Shown here piece after piece: positions 6,938-14,300 of a stretch of DNA of 15,099 bases (its first letter is position 1; each line of letters begins with the position of its first letter). A program made the translations under genes and the position numbers. The notes under the pieces were generated by a model. That model did no database searches and was not told where the DNA came from. It saw only the letters and a list, made by a program, of their open reading frames with translations. Source of the stretch: 13-2-20CM-66-19 sp036273735 (GTDB lineage Bacteria > Pseudomonadota > Gammaproteobacteria > Steroidobacterales > Steroidobacteraceae); NCBI GenBank assembly GCA_036273735.1, contig DASUHA010000083.1:1-15099 (forward strand). Reading direction: 5' to 3'.

Positions 6938-8371
6938 ATGATCCGGATGCTGATCATCGAGGACGACGCCGCGGACGCGGAGTGGACGCACCGGACGCTG
7001 CGCCAGGCCGGCATTGCCTGCACGCTCGAGCGGGTCGAGACGGAAAGTGCGTTTCGCGAGGCGCTCGGACGCTCCCCTGACCTCATCCTTTCCGACTCGA
7101 ACGTCCCTGGAATCGATGGCTGGACGGCCCTTGCCATTGCGAAGGCGGAATGCCCGAGCACGCCATTCGTCTTCGTGACCGGACATACCGACCCGGGCGT
7201 GGCGGGCTCGGCGAAGCAGCGCGGCGCAGCCGGGTTGGTCGCCAAATCCGAGCTTGCCCGACTCGCGGGCGTGATCCGCTCGCTGGTCGATGACCGTGGG
7301 GAACGCCGGGCGCGGGAGGAGCAGACCGAGCGCCGCCGCTCGGACGCGAACACCGATGCGAGCAACACTGCCACCTACCTCCTCGAGCGGCAGGCCATCC
7401 TCGATCACGCCCTGCGGGATGAGGACCACTCGACGCTCTCCAGCATTCTGCGCCGACACCCACCTGTGCCGGTGGCCCTGCTGTCGCTGGCGTCCGAGGA
7501 GGTGCGCGAGCGTTTCGTGAAATGGCTCGGCAACGCCAACATCGAAATCGAGTGCGCCGTATCGGCGACGGACGCTCTCGTGACGCTCGAGAAGCGCCGG
7601 CACGCGCTCCTCTTTACCGACCGGCTGGAGCTCGCGCATGCCGTGCGCCAGCTCCACGCAGGCTCGGCGACCCATGTCGTCTTCGTGGACGTCGATGGAA
7701 CGGTGGGCGTACGCGAAGCGCTGCGCCGCGGCGCCAACGACTGCATGCCGGCCGAAGCCGGCGGGGGCGAGGAATTCTGGGCGCATCTCACTACCGCACG
7801 GCGCATCGCGAGCCTCTCGTCGGCCCTGCAGCTCGCGCTCACCGACAATCGCATTCTTTCGACCATCGATGAGCTGACGCGCTGCGGCAGCCGCCGCTTC
7901 TTCGAGCACGAATTTCCCCGCGAGCTCGAGCGGGCGCAGCGCCTGCGCCGTGCGCTGTCGCTGGTCATCTGCGACATCGATCACTTCAAGAACGTGAACG
8001 ATACCTACGGCCATGAAGTGGGCGATGAAGTCTTGCAGGAATTCGCCGCCAGGCTCACCCACGGACTGCGCCTGGGGGAGGACTGGGTGGCGCGCATCGG
8101 CGGCGAAGAATTCGCAGTGGTGCTGCCCGACGTTGCGAGTGTCGAGGCGATGCAGATCGCCGAACGCCTGTGCGAGCGCGTTCGGGCCACGCCTTATACG
8201 ACGGCCGGAGGCGCCCTGCAGGTCACCGGCAGTTTCGGGGTTTCGGCAATCGAGCCGCAGCGCGGCGAGGGGCGTCCCTCGCAACGGGCGCTCGTAAAGG
8301 CGGCCGATGCCGCGCTCTACGAGAGCAAGCGGAGTGGGCGGAATCGGGTGACGGCCCTCGAGCCTCACTGA
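6938..8371 (+). CDS. response regulator with two receiver domains and a GGEEF diguanylate cyclase domain
   Basis: The predicted role is phosphorylation-controlled synthesis of c-di-GMP from two GTP in the cytoplasm. The product has 477 residues. Receiver 1 (about 1-118) has the acidic group E8-D9-D10, phospho-acceptor Asp53 (LILSDSNVPG), Thr81 and Lys103. A charged linker (about 119-176) follows. A second receiver-like domain (about 177-290) keeps an Asp228 at the acceptor place but lacks the acidic pair and the lysine, so it is probably a pseudo-receiver. The GGDEF domain (about 305-472) has DIDHFKNVNDTYGH and the active site GGEEF at 388-392. The usual inhibitory RxxD is disturbed: Asp382 is in place but position -3 is Leu379, and the arginine (378) is one residue off. 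The start is ATG 6938, preceded by GGGTAGGG; the frame is open further upstream with no better start. No cognate kinase gene is adjacent. Confidence 0.92.
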   Translation: MIRMLIIEDDAADAEWTHRTLRQAGIACTLERVETESAFREALGRSPDLILSDSNVPGIDGWTALAIAKAECPSTPFVFVTGHTDPGVAGSAKQRGAAGLVAKSELARLAGVIRSLVDDRGERRAREEQTERRRSDANTDASNTATYLLERQAILDHALRDEDHSTLSSILRRHPPVPVALLSLASEEVRERFVKWLGNANIEIECAVSATDALVTLEKRRHALLFTDRLELAHAVRQLHAGSATHVVFVDVDGTVGVREALRRGANDCMPAEAGGGEEFWAHLTTARRIASLSSALQLALTDNRILSTIDELTRCGSRRFFEHEFPRELERAQRLRRALSLVICDIDHFKNVNDTYGHEVGDEVLQEFAARLTHGLRLGEDWVARIGGEEFAVVLPDVASVEAMQIAERLCERVRATPYTTAGGALQVTGSFGVSAIEPQRGEGRPSQRALVKAADAALYESKRSGRNRVTALEPH

Positions 8372-8377
8372 GGCAAG

Positions 8378-8401
8378 CCCCCGCCAATCCGCATACGGGG
8401 G
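8378..8401. terminator. GC-rich hairpin just after the REC-REC-GGEEF gene
   Basis: CCCCCG (8378-8383) pairs perfectly with CGGGGG (8396-8401) across a 12-base loop, seven bases after the stop codon. There is no clear T-run behind it, so it is at best a weak or factor-assisted terminator of the preceding gene. Confidence 0.35.
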
Positions 8402-8489
8402 TCCGTGTCACTGTGCGGCAACGCATGGACTCGCCGCTCGCGGCCCCGGTATGCTGGCGCTGACCTGCGTAAGGGCTGGCAAAAAATAC

Positions 8490-9026
8490 ATGGGAAAATC
8501 TCCACAAGAGGGTGCTACCGGGCACGATGAGTCGGCGGATGACTCCACGGCCGAGCTCGATGTGCTGGAGCAGACGATATCCATCGATGGGGCCAAAGTT
8601 CTACGCCATGACGCATACGGGCTGACGGCCTCGCCCATCCCTCAGGAGTGGATCCTCGAAGGTAGCCCGGTCGCCCGCAAGAAACTGCTCACCCGCAGCA
8701 GGGACGGGTTGGCTTCTTCCTTCATGTGGGACTGCACTGCCGGCCGATTCAACTGGTTTTACGACGCTGACGAGGTCATCCACGTGTTGGAGGGGTCGGT
8801 CCTCCTGGAGGACGCCGCCGGCGTGCGCCGACAGCTTCAGGCTGGCGATACCTTTCTCCTCCCTGCCGACTCCCGGTTCCACTGGACCGTGCCGAGCTAC
8901 ATCCGCAAGATCGCGTTTCTCTACGTTCCGCTGACCCTCGACATGCGGATTGCGCGGAAGCTTCTCAAAGGCCTGAGAGCACCCTTCCGGCGCAAGTCCC
9001 CCGGGCCGGCCGCCTGGGGCAGCTGA
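8490..9026 (+). CDS. cupin domain protein (Cupin_3-like)
   Basis: This is a small protein of 178 residues from ATG 8490 (191 if the in-frame ATG at 8451 is used; neither has a strong ribosome binding site). The first 25 residues are acidic and poorly ordered. A single cupin barrel lies at about 72-145, with the pattern SSFMWDCTAGRFNWFYDADEVIHVLEGSVLLED...QAGDTFLLPAD, which fits the Cupin_3 group related to (S)-ureidoglycine aminohydrolase. Usual metal-ligand positions are only partly kept (His98 in the first motif, no HxH), so an enzymatic activity cannot be claimed; binding of a small ligand is equally possible. There is no signal peptide. The gene stands alone, after a hairpin and facing a convergent DUF427 gene, so context gives no function. 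Confidence 0.8.
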   Translation: MGKSPQEGATGHDESADDSTAELDVLEQTISIDGAKVLRHDAYGLTASPIPQEWILEGSPVARKKLLTRSRDGLASSFMWDCTAGRFNWFYDADEVIHVLEGSVLLEDAAGVRRQLQAGDTFLLPADSRFHWTVPSYIRKIAFLYVPLTLDMRIARKLLKGLRAPFRRKSPGPAAWGS

Positions 9027-9030
9027 GGCA

Positions 9031-9070
9031 CCGATCAGCCCCGGGATGGCGGCCGGGCCCACTCGATCGG
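9031..9070. terminator. nested inverted repeat between convergent genes
   Basis: CCGATC (9031-9036) is the reverse complement of GATCGG (9065-9070). Inside it, CCCGG (9040-9044) pairs with CCGGG (9053-9057). The structure begins five bases after the cupin stop and ends 36 bases before the DUF427 stop on the other strand. It could therefore end transcription in both directions. There is no T-run on either strand, so this is a positional inference. Confidence 0.35.
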
Positions 9071-9105
9071 CGCGGCCGTCGCCTCACGGACAGCCGCGCC
9101 CCGCC

Positions 9106-9498
9106 TCACGTCACCCGCACGTGGATGTTCCGGTACTTGTCGTCGTAGAACGCGAGCCGGTCCTTCAGCGCCAGATGCTCGTCGAACGGGTCCTCATAGG
9201 TCCAGACGGCATCATCGAGCTTACCGCCGCTGTCGCCACCGCTCGTCGCCAGGCTGAAATAGTTCGCCTTGCCTTTGAAGGGGCACTCGCTGATCGTCGC
9301 CGTGCGCGCGAGCTTGTCCATTCTCACATCGCCACGCGGGAAATAGAGTCGGGCGGGGCTGCCGTCCTCCTCGACGCGGATGACGCCGCGAGAGTCCGCG
9401 ACGATCTGGCCCTCGACCTCGACCGTGACCCGCTCTCCAACCGGGCGCTCCAGCACCTTGTGCTCCGGCCACTTCTGATGTCCGGGAGACTTGCTCAT
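9106..9498 (-). CDS. DUF427 domain-containing protein
   Basis: The product has 130 residues and covers the whole DUF427 domain, a small beta-rich fold of unknown biochemical role found widely in bacteria. Recognisable elements are LYFPRGDVRMDKL (51-63), CPFKG (72-76), NYFSL (79-83) and AVWTYEDP (97-104), all in the usual order. The start at ATG 9498 has a very good ribosome binding site, GGAGG, with about six bases of spacing; the frame continues upstream but has no comparable start. There is no signal peptide or membrane segment. It lies downstream of the EAL-HDOD gene on the same strand with a gap of 93 bases and its own strong ribosome binding site, so it may or may not share that transcript. 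Confidence 0.87.
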   Translation of the reverse strand: MSKSPGHQKWPEHKVLERPVGERVTVEVEGQIVADSRGVIRVEEDGSPARLYFPRGDVRMDKLARTATISECPFKGKANYFSLATSGGDSGGKLDDAVWTYEDPFDEHLALKDRLAFYDDKYRNIHVRVT

Positions 9499-9591
9499 GA
9501 GGACCTCCAGCAACTCGGACCAGGGGATCCGCGGCCGCAGCAGATGCCGTGCCTGCGCACGACCGCCCATTGCAACACCACAACAGAAGCC

Positions 9592-10809
9592 TTACGAAAG
9601 TAGGGCCCGCGACTGCTCGGCCCAGAAGAGTGCATCGACGTAGGCGGCGCGGATGAGATGGGCCGGCAACTCGGCATACACCGCGTGATCCCAGACGCCC
9701 CGCTCGTACGCGCGCGTGCACTGCAGCGCGGCTCCAAGCGCGCCTTCACCGGCGACGAGTGCCTTCATCACCGTAGGTGTCAGCGGTAGCTCCTCCACCA
9801 CCTTGCGGATGGGGAGCCCGAGAAGAGCGTTGAGCAGCGAGAAGAGCCCGGTGATGAAGAACGGCCCCGCCTCGCGCGCGCCGGCGAGCTTGCCCAACTG
9901 CTCGCACATGCGGGCGCGGGTCATGGCCTGCACGATGAGGCTCGGTGGGCGGTCATCGAATCCCTGCAGGCAGACGAGGCCGCAGAGCTGGCGCAGCGTG
10001 TCGAGGCCGAGGATCACGATGGCTTGGCGGATGGAGTCGATTTTTCGCGGCAGATTGTAGTAGCTCGAATTGATGCACCGCAGCACGCGGTAGGAAAGTG
10101 ACACATCCTGACTGAGCAGCCGCTCGACGTCATCGAGAGAGTAGTCCTCGTGCTGCAGCTCCGATGCGAGGCGCAGTGCTCCGAGGCGGCTTGCCGGCAC
10201 ACGGCGTGCGCTGAACGTCTCGGGCTGCTGCAGAAAGTCGCCCTGGAAGCCGGTGAATCCGAGCGCGATGCAACGCTCGAACGCCTCACGGCTCTCGACG
10301 TTCTCCGCGATCAGCTCGAAGCCGGCACTCTTCAGCTCTCGCGCCAGGCGGGCAAGCTCGTCGATGGGCGGGTGAGAGATCTCCAGCTTCACGGCGCTCG
10401 CCAGCTCGAGCAGCCGCGAGTCGCTGCGCTGCGGCGAGTAGTCGTCGAGCGCAATGCGATGGCCCCGCGCGCGCAGTTGGTGGATACCCTGTACGACATG
10501 CGGAGTCGCGCGCACGTCCTCCAATACCTCGATGGTGACACGAGCGGACTGCAGCGGCAGATCCGGCACCTTGACCAACAGCTCCTCCGGAAAGTTGATG
10601 TGTACGGGAAGCCCGCCGGCCAGGCGATCGAGGCCGATCTCGAGCGCGGCGCTCGTGATGACTTCCAGAGTCGCGCGTCCGGGGTCGTGGACTTGCGCGC
10701 GCTGACTCGATGGCGATGCGCGGTAGAGGAGCTCGTACGCTACGACGGCCATGGAGGCGTCGTAGATCGGCTGCCGTGCCACGAAGACTTCAGGGCGAGA
10801 GGAACTCAC
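9592..10809 (-). CDS. EAL-HDOD signalling protein (YuxH type)
   Basis: The product has 405 residues. The N-terminal EAL-type domain (about 8-200) has ELL at 26-28 in place of EAL. Most positions that bind metal or catalyse in active c-di-GMP phosphodiesterases are present: Glu26, Asn72, Glu94, Asp122-Asp123, Lys141, Glu169 and Gln189. Loop 6, however, reads DDYSPQ rather than DDFGTG and shows no match beyond DD. The C-terminal HDOD domain (about 205-400) is a helical protein-interaction domain without the HD metal residues. YuxH-type proteins are usually regarded as signalling or regulatory rather than strong enzymes; weak phosphodiesterase activity or c-di-GMP binding cannot be excluded. The start is GTG 10809, overlapping the upstream stop as GTGA, which implies coupling to the membrane protein encoded just before it. 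Confidence 0.92.
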   Translation of the reverse strand: MSSSRPEVFVARQPIYDASMAVVAYELLYRASPSSQRAQVHDPGRATLEVITSAALEIGLDRLAGGLPVHINFPEELLVKVPDLPLQSARVTIEVLEDVRATPHVVQGIHQLRARGHRIALDDYSPQRSDSRLLELASAVKLEISHPPIDELARLARELKSAGFELIAENVESREAFERCIALGFTGFQGDFLQQPETFSARRVPASRLGALRLASELQHEDYSLDDVERLLSQDVSLSYRVLRCINSSYYNLPRKIDSIRQAIVILGLDTLRQLCGLVCLQGFDDRPPSLIVQAMTRARMCEQLGKLAGAREAGPFFITGLFSLLNALLGLPIRKVVEELPLTPTVMKALVAGEGALGAALQCTRAYERGVWDHAVYAELPAHLIRAAYVDALFWAEQSRALLS

Positions 10810-12083
10810 TGGGTCGCCTGGACGCCGATGGTCACCCAGGAGTCGGGCTGTGGCAGGCCCTGCCAGTTCAGGCCCTCGATGGTGAGCTGATAGTTACCCG
10901 GACCCAGCGCAGTGCTGTTGAGCGCAATCCTGAGGTTGCCGTCGGAGTCCTTGGCGAGGTGGTCAATGACGCCGACTCGGCCTTGGTTGATGCGATCAAT
11001 GGTGATGCGGAAAAGGCGTGCGGGCGAGCGTGACTCGTCGATTCGGAAATTCACGAGCTGCGCCTCGGTGCCGCCGCCGATGACGATGGCGGGTGAATCC
11101 GATGCGCCGTCGCGGCTCGGCAGCAAACGGATATCGCGTGTGCTCGTGGCCGGGTCCAGGGGGCGCTCGGTCGCCTCCTCCTGCAGCGCCGCAATGTGGC
11201 GGGTTTTCTCGGCACTGCCGCTCGCCACGATCGCGAGAGCGACCCCGAGCAGCAGCACCGCGGCGAGCAGCCCGAGCAGGATCTCCAGCTTCTGCCAGAA
11301 AGGCTTTGGGGGTTCCGCCCAGGGCTCCGGCTTGCCGCTGGCCTCGAGCAGACGCAGCGCCGCATTCACGCGCTCGGGAAGTCCGAGCTCATCGAGCAGC
11401 TCGGGGTTCTCGCGACAGAAACGCTCGAAGTCCGTGGCGCCTTTGATGGGCAAGCGGCCGGAGAGGTAGCGCTCCACCACCTGGTTGCGGGCAATGAAGT
11501 CCCGATCCATCAGCTCCGAGGCGCGCGGCGCAGGTGGCGAGGAAGTGGAGGATATCGCCGAAGGTGTTGCGGGCGTCGCTGTTGCCGCGGTGACAGCCGG
11601 CGCACCCGGGGTGTGCGTGGTGGCAGCGGACGCGCCTGCAAGGGTAGGAGCCGCCGGAGTCACGGGTGCAACAGTGGGCACCGCAGCGACAGCGGGCGTG
11701 GCAGCAGCGGGCGTGGCAGCAACAGGCCTGGTAACAACAGGCGCAGCGGCAGCAGGTGTCGTCGCAGCAGGCCGGATAGAATCGGACGCCGTTGCGGTCG
11801 GCAAGGTGGGCGCCACCAGAGTCAGTGGCGCGGAAGCTTGAAGAGGAGGCGTCGCAGAAGACGTCGCTGGTCTCGTTGCCGGAGGCGCGTGCTCACTCGC
11901 GAGAAGGAGCTGCTCGGGATCGACGAGATCCTCCTCGCTCCTCGGCTGTGCCGGCGGCGGTGTCACAGCAGCGGAGTCTGCCCCGCGACCACGGGCGCGC
12001 GGCTCGGTCGGCGCGAGCGCGTCGAGGGGCGCCTCCACCGGCAGGTCCGGCAGGGGAAGCGGGCGGGATCTCGGATCGATCAT
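10806..12083 (-). CDS. single-pass membrane protein with Ala/Pro/Thr-rich cytoplasmic region and anti-sigma-like motif
   Basis: I do not recognise this as a named family. From ATG 12083 it has 425 residues. Residues 1-60 are proline-rich and acidic, and about 66-188 are low-complexity Ala/Pro/Thr/Val. Then comes a folded-looking helical segment (about 190-250), with VVERYLSGRL followed by DFERFCRENPELLDEL. It resembles the ERYL.G.L...FE stretch at the start of anti-sigma-factor-type membrane proteins but has no zinc-binding His/Cys set. One transmembrane helix lies at about 265-288, with positive residues before it. The last 135 residues should be periplasmic and include a beta-rich part ending in GPGNYQLTIEGL.WQG...SWVTI, like an immunoglobulin-type domain. 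The ATG has GGAG 11 bases upstream, a long spacing; a TTG at 12143 is the alternative. The stop overlaps the EAL-HDOD start, which suggests a shared function such as membrane anchoring or sensing. Confidence 0.75.
   Translation of the reverse strand: MIDPRSRPLPLPDLPVEAPLDALAPTEPRARGRGADSAAVTPPPAQPRSEEDLVDPEQLLLASEHAPPATRPATSSATPPLQASAPLTLVAPTLPTATASDSIRPAATTPAAAAPVVTRPVAATPAAATPAVAAVPTVAPVTPAAPTLAGASAATTHTPGAPAVTAATATPATPSAISSTSSPPAPRASELMDRDFIARNQVVERYLSGRLPIKGATDFERFCRENPELLDELGLPERVNAALRLLEASGKPEPWAEPPKPFWQKLEILLGLLAAVLLLGVALAIVASGSAEKTRHIAALQEEATERPLDPATSTRDIRLLPSRDGASDSPAIVIGGGTEAQLVNFRIDESRSPARLFRITIDRINQGRVGVIDHLAKDSDGNLRIALNSTALGPGNYQLTIEGLNWQGLPQPDSWVTIGVQATQ
11525..11890. repeat. 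low-complexity Ala/Pro/Thr codon repeats
   Basis: This stretch encodes the Ala/Pro/Thr-rich part of the membrane protein on the minus strand and is made of imperfect GCA/GGC/ACA-type repeats. It includes an exact tandem duplication of the 15-mer GCGGGCGTGGCAGCA at 11692-11706 and 11707-11721, read on the minus strand as AATPA twice. The unit is a multiple of three, so copy changes keep the frame. Confidence 0.75.
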
Positions 12084-12279
12084 GAGCGGACGATCTCCGG
12101 CAGGCGTAATCCCGATCCTGCAACGAGGGGCGGCGCAAGCCAACGCGCCCGCTCACAAATCGCGGCATGCCTGTGCCTGAACCGTGACCCCGCTCGCACT
12201 TCGCGCATCCGCGACCGAGATGCCACAGCGGTACTGCGTCACATTCCGCTACCCGCCGCGTGCGATACATTCCGGCGAG
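12084..12279. promoter_or_regulatory. divergent intergenic region between the membrane protein and GGEEF genes
   Basis: These 196 bases separate two genes that point away from each other and must carry promoters for both, if the chosen starts are right. I see no convincing -35/-10 pair; TACATT at 12266-12271 is a weak -10 candidate for the plus-strand gene. In-frame upstream starts (GTG 12184 and ATG 12220 on plus, TTG 12143 on minus) would shrink the region. Confidence 0.4.
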
Positions 12280-13491
12280 ATGCATCTCTCCGAGCCCCTC
12301 GAGCACCATGGCTTTCCCGATTCTGCGTACGCACAGGAGCTGCGGCGCGGCTTCCCGGATCTGTGCTTCACGCCCGATCTCGAGCGGATCTTCCAGGCTT
12401 TCCAACTGAAGCGGGTGCGCAAGCGCGTGCGGTTCCTGCAGCTGGCGCTGGGATTGCTCGCGATCGCCGCGGCGGTCGACCTGACAGTGTTGGATGCGGT
12501 GCCGTTGAATCAGGTTGTGCTCGGTTGGCTGGGTATCGTCATACCGGCATGCCTCACCCTGGCGCTGACCTCCTGGAGTCGCCTCTACGCGCGGCTGTAC
12601 CTGCCTGCAGCGAGGCTCCTTTTACCGGTGATCGCGGCGGTTTCCGCCATCGGCATCGCCGATCGGCACGTAGGCGGGCAGCCGGAGCTCTTTTACTTCC
12701 TGACATCCTTGAGCATGGCGATCTTTTTTCTCGGCGGCCTGCTCTTCCGCGAAGCACTTCTCGCCAACGTGTTCATGGTTGGGACGCTGGGGCTCGCCCT
12801 GGCGCACGCGGGATGGCCTGCCGCCGTCATCCTGTACTCGCTCACGGTACTCGTCATCACCACCGCAGGCGGTGCCTTCGTCTATCAGGGAGTCGAGCGG
12901 CAGTTGCGCACGTCCTTTCTCGAGCGGGGACTGCTCGGCGAAATGGTGGCCCGCGATGGCCTGACCGGGCTGAAGAACCGCGGCGCCTTCGATGATGACT
13001 ACGCCCGTCTCTGGCAGCAGGCGATGCGCGATCGGCGACCGCTGGCGCTGCTTCTCATAGACGTCGACCACTTCAAGCCCTTCAACGACCGGTATGGCCA
13101 CCAGGCCGGGGACGGGGCACTGAGGCGCGTGGCGCAGGTGGTGCAGCGCTTCGCGCGCCGGCCGCTCGACATCGCTGCCCGCTATGGCGGTGAGGAATTC
13201 CTCGTGGCGCTCTACGACCTCGACGCAGCGGCCGCGCGCGAGATCGCCGAGGAGTTGAGGGGAAGCATTCAGGGGCTGGGCATACAGCACGACGATTCGC
13301 CGGCGGGCGTCGTAACTGCGAGCATCGGAGTCTCGGTCGTGAGCCCCGGCCCGGACTGCACCTCGGAAGGGGCCGTGCAGATAGCGGACGAGGCACTCTA
13401 TGCGGCCAAGCGCGGCGGCCGCAACGGTATCCGGCTGGTCGACTGCTACGGCGTCAGCTACTCGACTGGGGCGTTTCGGCGCAGTGCGTGA
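12280..13491 (+). CDS. membrane-anchored diguanylate cyclase (GGEEF)
   Basis: This predicted c-di-GMP synthase has 403 residues from ATG 12280. A cytoplasmic N terminus (about 1-50, ending in a basic KRVRKRVR patch) is followed by six hydrophobic helices at about 52-70, 78-97, 108-126, 137-155, 160-176 and 180-202. They form an integral-membrane sensor module of the MASE kind that I cannot assign to a named type. A short linker leads into the GGDEF domain (about 222-387): RDGLTGLKNRGAF, DVDHFKPFNDRYGH, active site GGEEF at 303-307. A canonical inhibitory site RPLD (294-297) precedes it, so product feedback is expected. The N-terminal helices probably sense a membrane or periplasmic signal. 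Upstream in-frame starts (GTG 12184, ATG 12220) are possible; none has a strong ribosome binding site. The 3' end overlaps the convergent LytTR gene. Confidence 0.92.
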   Translation: MHLSEPLEHHGFPDSAYAQELRRGFPDLCFTPDLERIFQAFQLKRVRKRVRFLQLALGLLAIAAAVDLTVLDAVPLNQVVLGWLGIVIPACLTLALTSWSRLYARLYLPAARLLLPVIAAVSAIGIADRHVGGQPELFYFLTSLSMAIFFLGGLLFREALLANVFMVGTLGLALAHAGWPAAVILYSLTVLVITTAGGAFVYQGVERQLRTSFLERGLLGEMVARDGLTGLKNRGAFDDDYARLWQQAMRDRRPLALLLIDVDHFKPFNDRYGHQAGDGALRRVAQVVQRFARRPLDIAARYGGEEFLVALYDLDAAAAREIAEELRGSIQGLGIQHDDSPAGVVTASIGVSVVSPGPDCTSEGAVQIADEALYAAKRGGRNGIRLVDCYGVSYSTGAFRRSA

Positions 13492-14300
13492 CGCTCGAGG
13501 AAATGCTCGACCTTGTCGCGGTAGGTCCGTGAGAGCTTGAGCTCCTGACCGCCTTCCAGGGTCAGGAAGTATTCCCCATTCATGTGTGCACGCAGGCTCT
13601 TGACGAATCGCAGGTTGACGATCGTCGAGCGGTGCACGCGCTGAAAGAGCCTCGGATCGAGGATCTCCTCCAGCTCCTTCATCGTGCCTCTGAGGATGTG
13701 GGTATCGCCTTCGGCGTGCACGCACATGTAATCGCCCGCGGCATCGATCCACTGGATTGCGGGGATCGGCACGCGCACGGTCTTGCGTCCCTGACGGATC
13801 GGCAGCACCTGCGGTTGCCGCACGCCCAGCGCGGCCGTGCCGCGCTCGAGCAGCTCCTCGAGCCCGATCTCGCCGGAGCCGGTGATCTCGGCCACGATTT
13901 CCATGAGCCGGTCGCGCTGATCGGCGGCGTCGCGCGCCAACATGGTCTGCCGGACGTGCTCCAGCGTCGCATCGAACCTGCGGTCGTCGATGGGCTTCAG
14001 GAGGTAATCGATCGCGTGCGCCTCGAATGCGCGTACGGCGTACTGATCGTAGGCGGTAACGAAGACGACGAGCGGCAGGACGTCCCGCGGAAGGTGCGCC
14101 AGAACGTCGAAGCCGGAAAGTCCCGGCATTTGGATGTCCAGGAAGACGAGATCCGGCCGCTCCCGTTGCAGGGTGCCCACGGCCTCGCGACCGTTGCTGC
14201 ACTCCGCCACGACCTCGAACTCCGGCGCCTCGTGCAGGCGCAGCGCAATTCCGCGTCGGGAGAGTAACTCGTCGTCGACGATCGCTGTCCGGATCCTCAC
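13458..14300 (-). CDS. LytTR-family response regulator (AlgR/LytR-like)
   Basis: This is the DNA-binding partner of the kinase encoded just upstream. The product has 280 residues. The receiver domain (about 1-120) has acidic residues Asp9-Asp10-Glu11, phospho-acceptor Asp55 in LVFLDIQMPG, Thr82 and Lys102 in LLKPID. The linker (about 120-164) contains acidic helices. The LytTR DNA-binding domain (about 165-268) has VPIPAIQWIDAAGDYMCVH, FQRVHRSTIVNL and LKLSRTYRDKV, all typical. Such regulators bind direct repeats upstream of their targets; none was identified here. The start is GTG 14300, whose first bases form GTGA with the kinase stop, so the pair is translationally coupled. The C terminus overlaps the end of the membrane GGEEF gene by 34 bases on the other strand. 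In pseudomonads the related AlgR influences c-di-GMP-linked traits, so control of neighbouring signalling genes is conceivable but not shown. Confidence 0.94.
   Translation of the reverse strand: MRIRTAIVDDELLSRRGIALRLHEAPEFEVVAECSNGREAVGTLQRERPDLVFLDIQMPGLSGFDVLAHLPRDVLPLVVFVTAYDQYAVRAFEAHAIDYLLKPIDDRRFDATLEHVRQTMLARDAADQRDRLMEIVAEITGSGEIGLEELLERGTAALGVRQPQVLPIRQGRKTVRVPIPAIQWIDAAGDYMCVHAEGDTHILRGTMKELEEILDPRLFQRVHRSTIVNLRFVKSLRAHMNGEYFLTLEGGQELKLSRTYRDKVEHFLERHALRRNAPVE

Noticed and set aside
6836..8368. 510-residue minus-strand ORF
   Set aside because: It is an exact antisense shadow of the REC-REC-GGEEF gene with no recognisable domain.
9499..9591. Small gene or terminator between the DUF427 and EAL-HDOD genes
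   Set aside because: I see no start with a ribosome binding site other than that of DUF427, and no convincing hairpin with a T-run.
11640..11770. Possible CRISPR-like or satellite repeat
   Set aside because: Units are short, imperfect, contiguous and in frame with Ala/Pro/Thr codons; there are no spacers.
11196..12995. 599-residue plus-strand ORF
   Set aside because: It is antisense to the Ala/Pro/Thr-rich gene and out of frame with the GGEEF gene, and is very rich in Arg/Gly from repeat codons.
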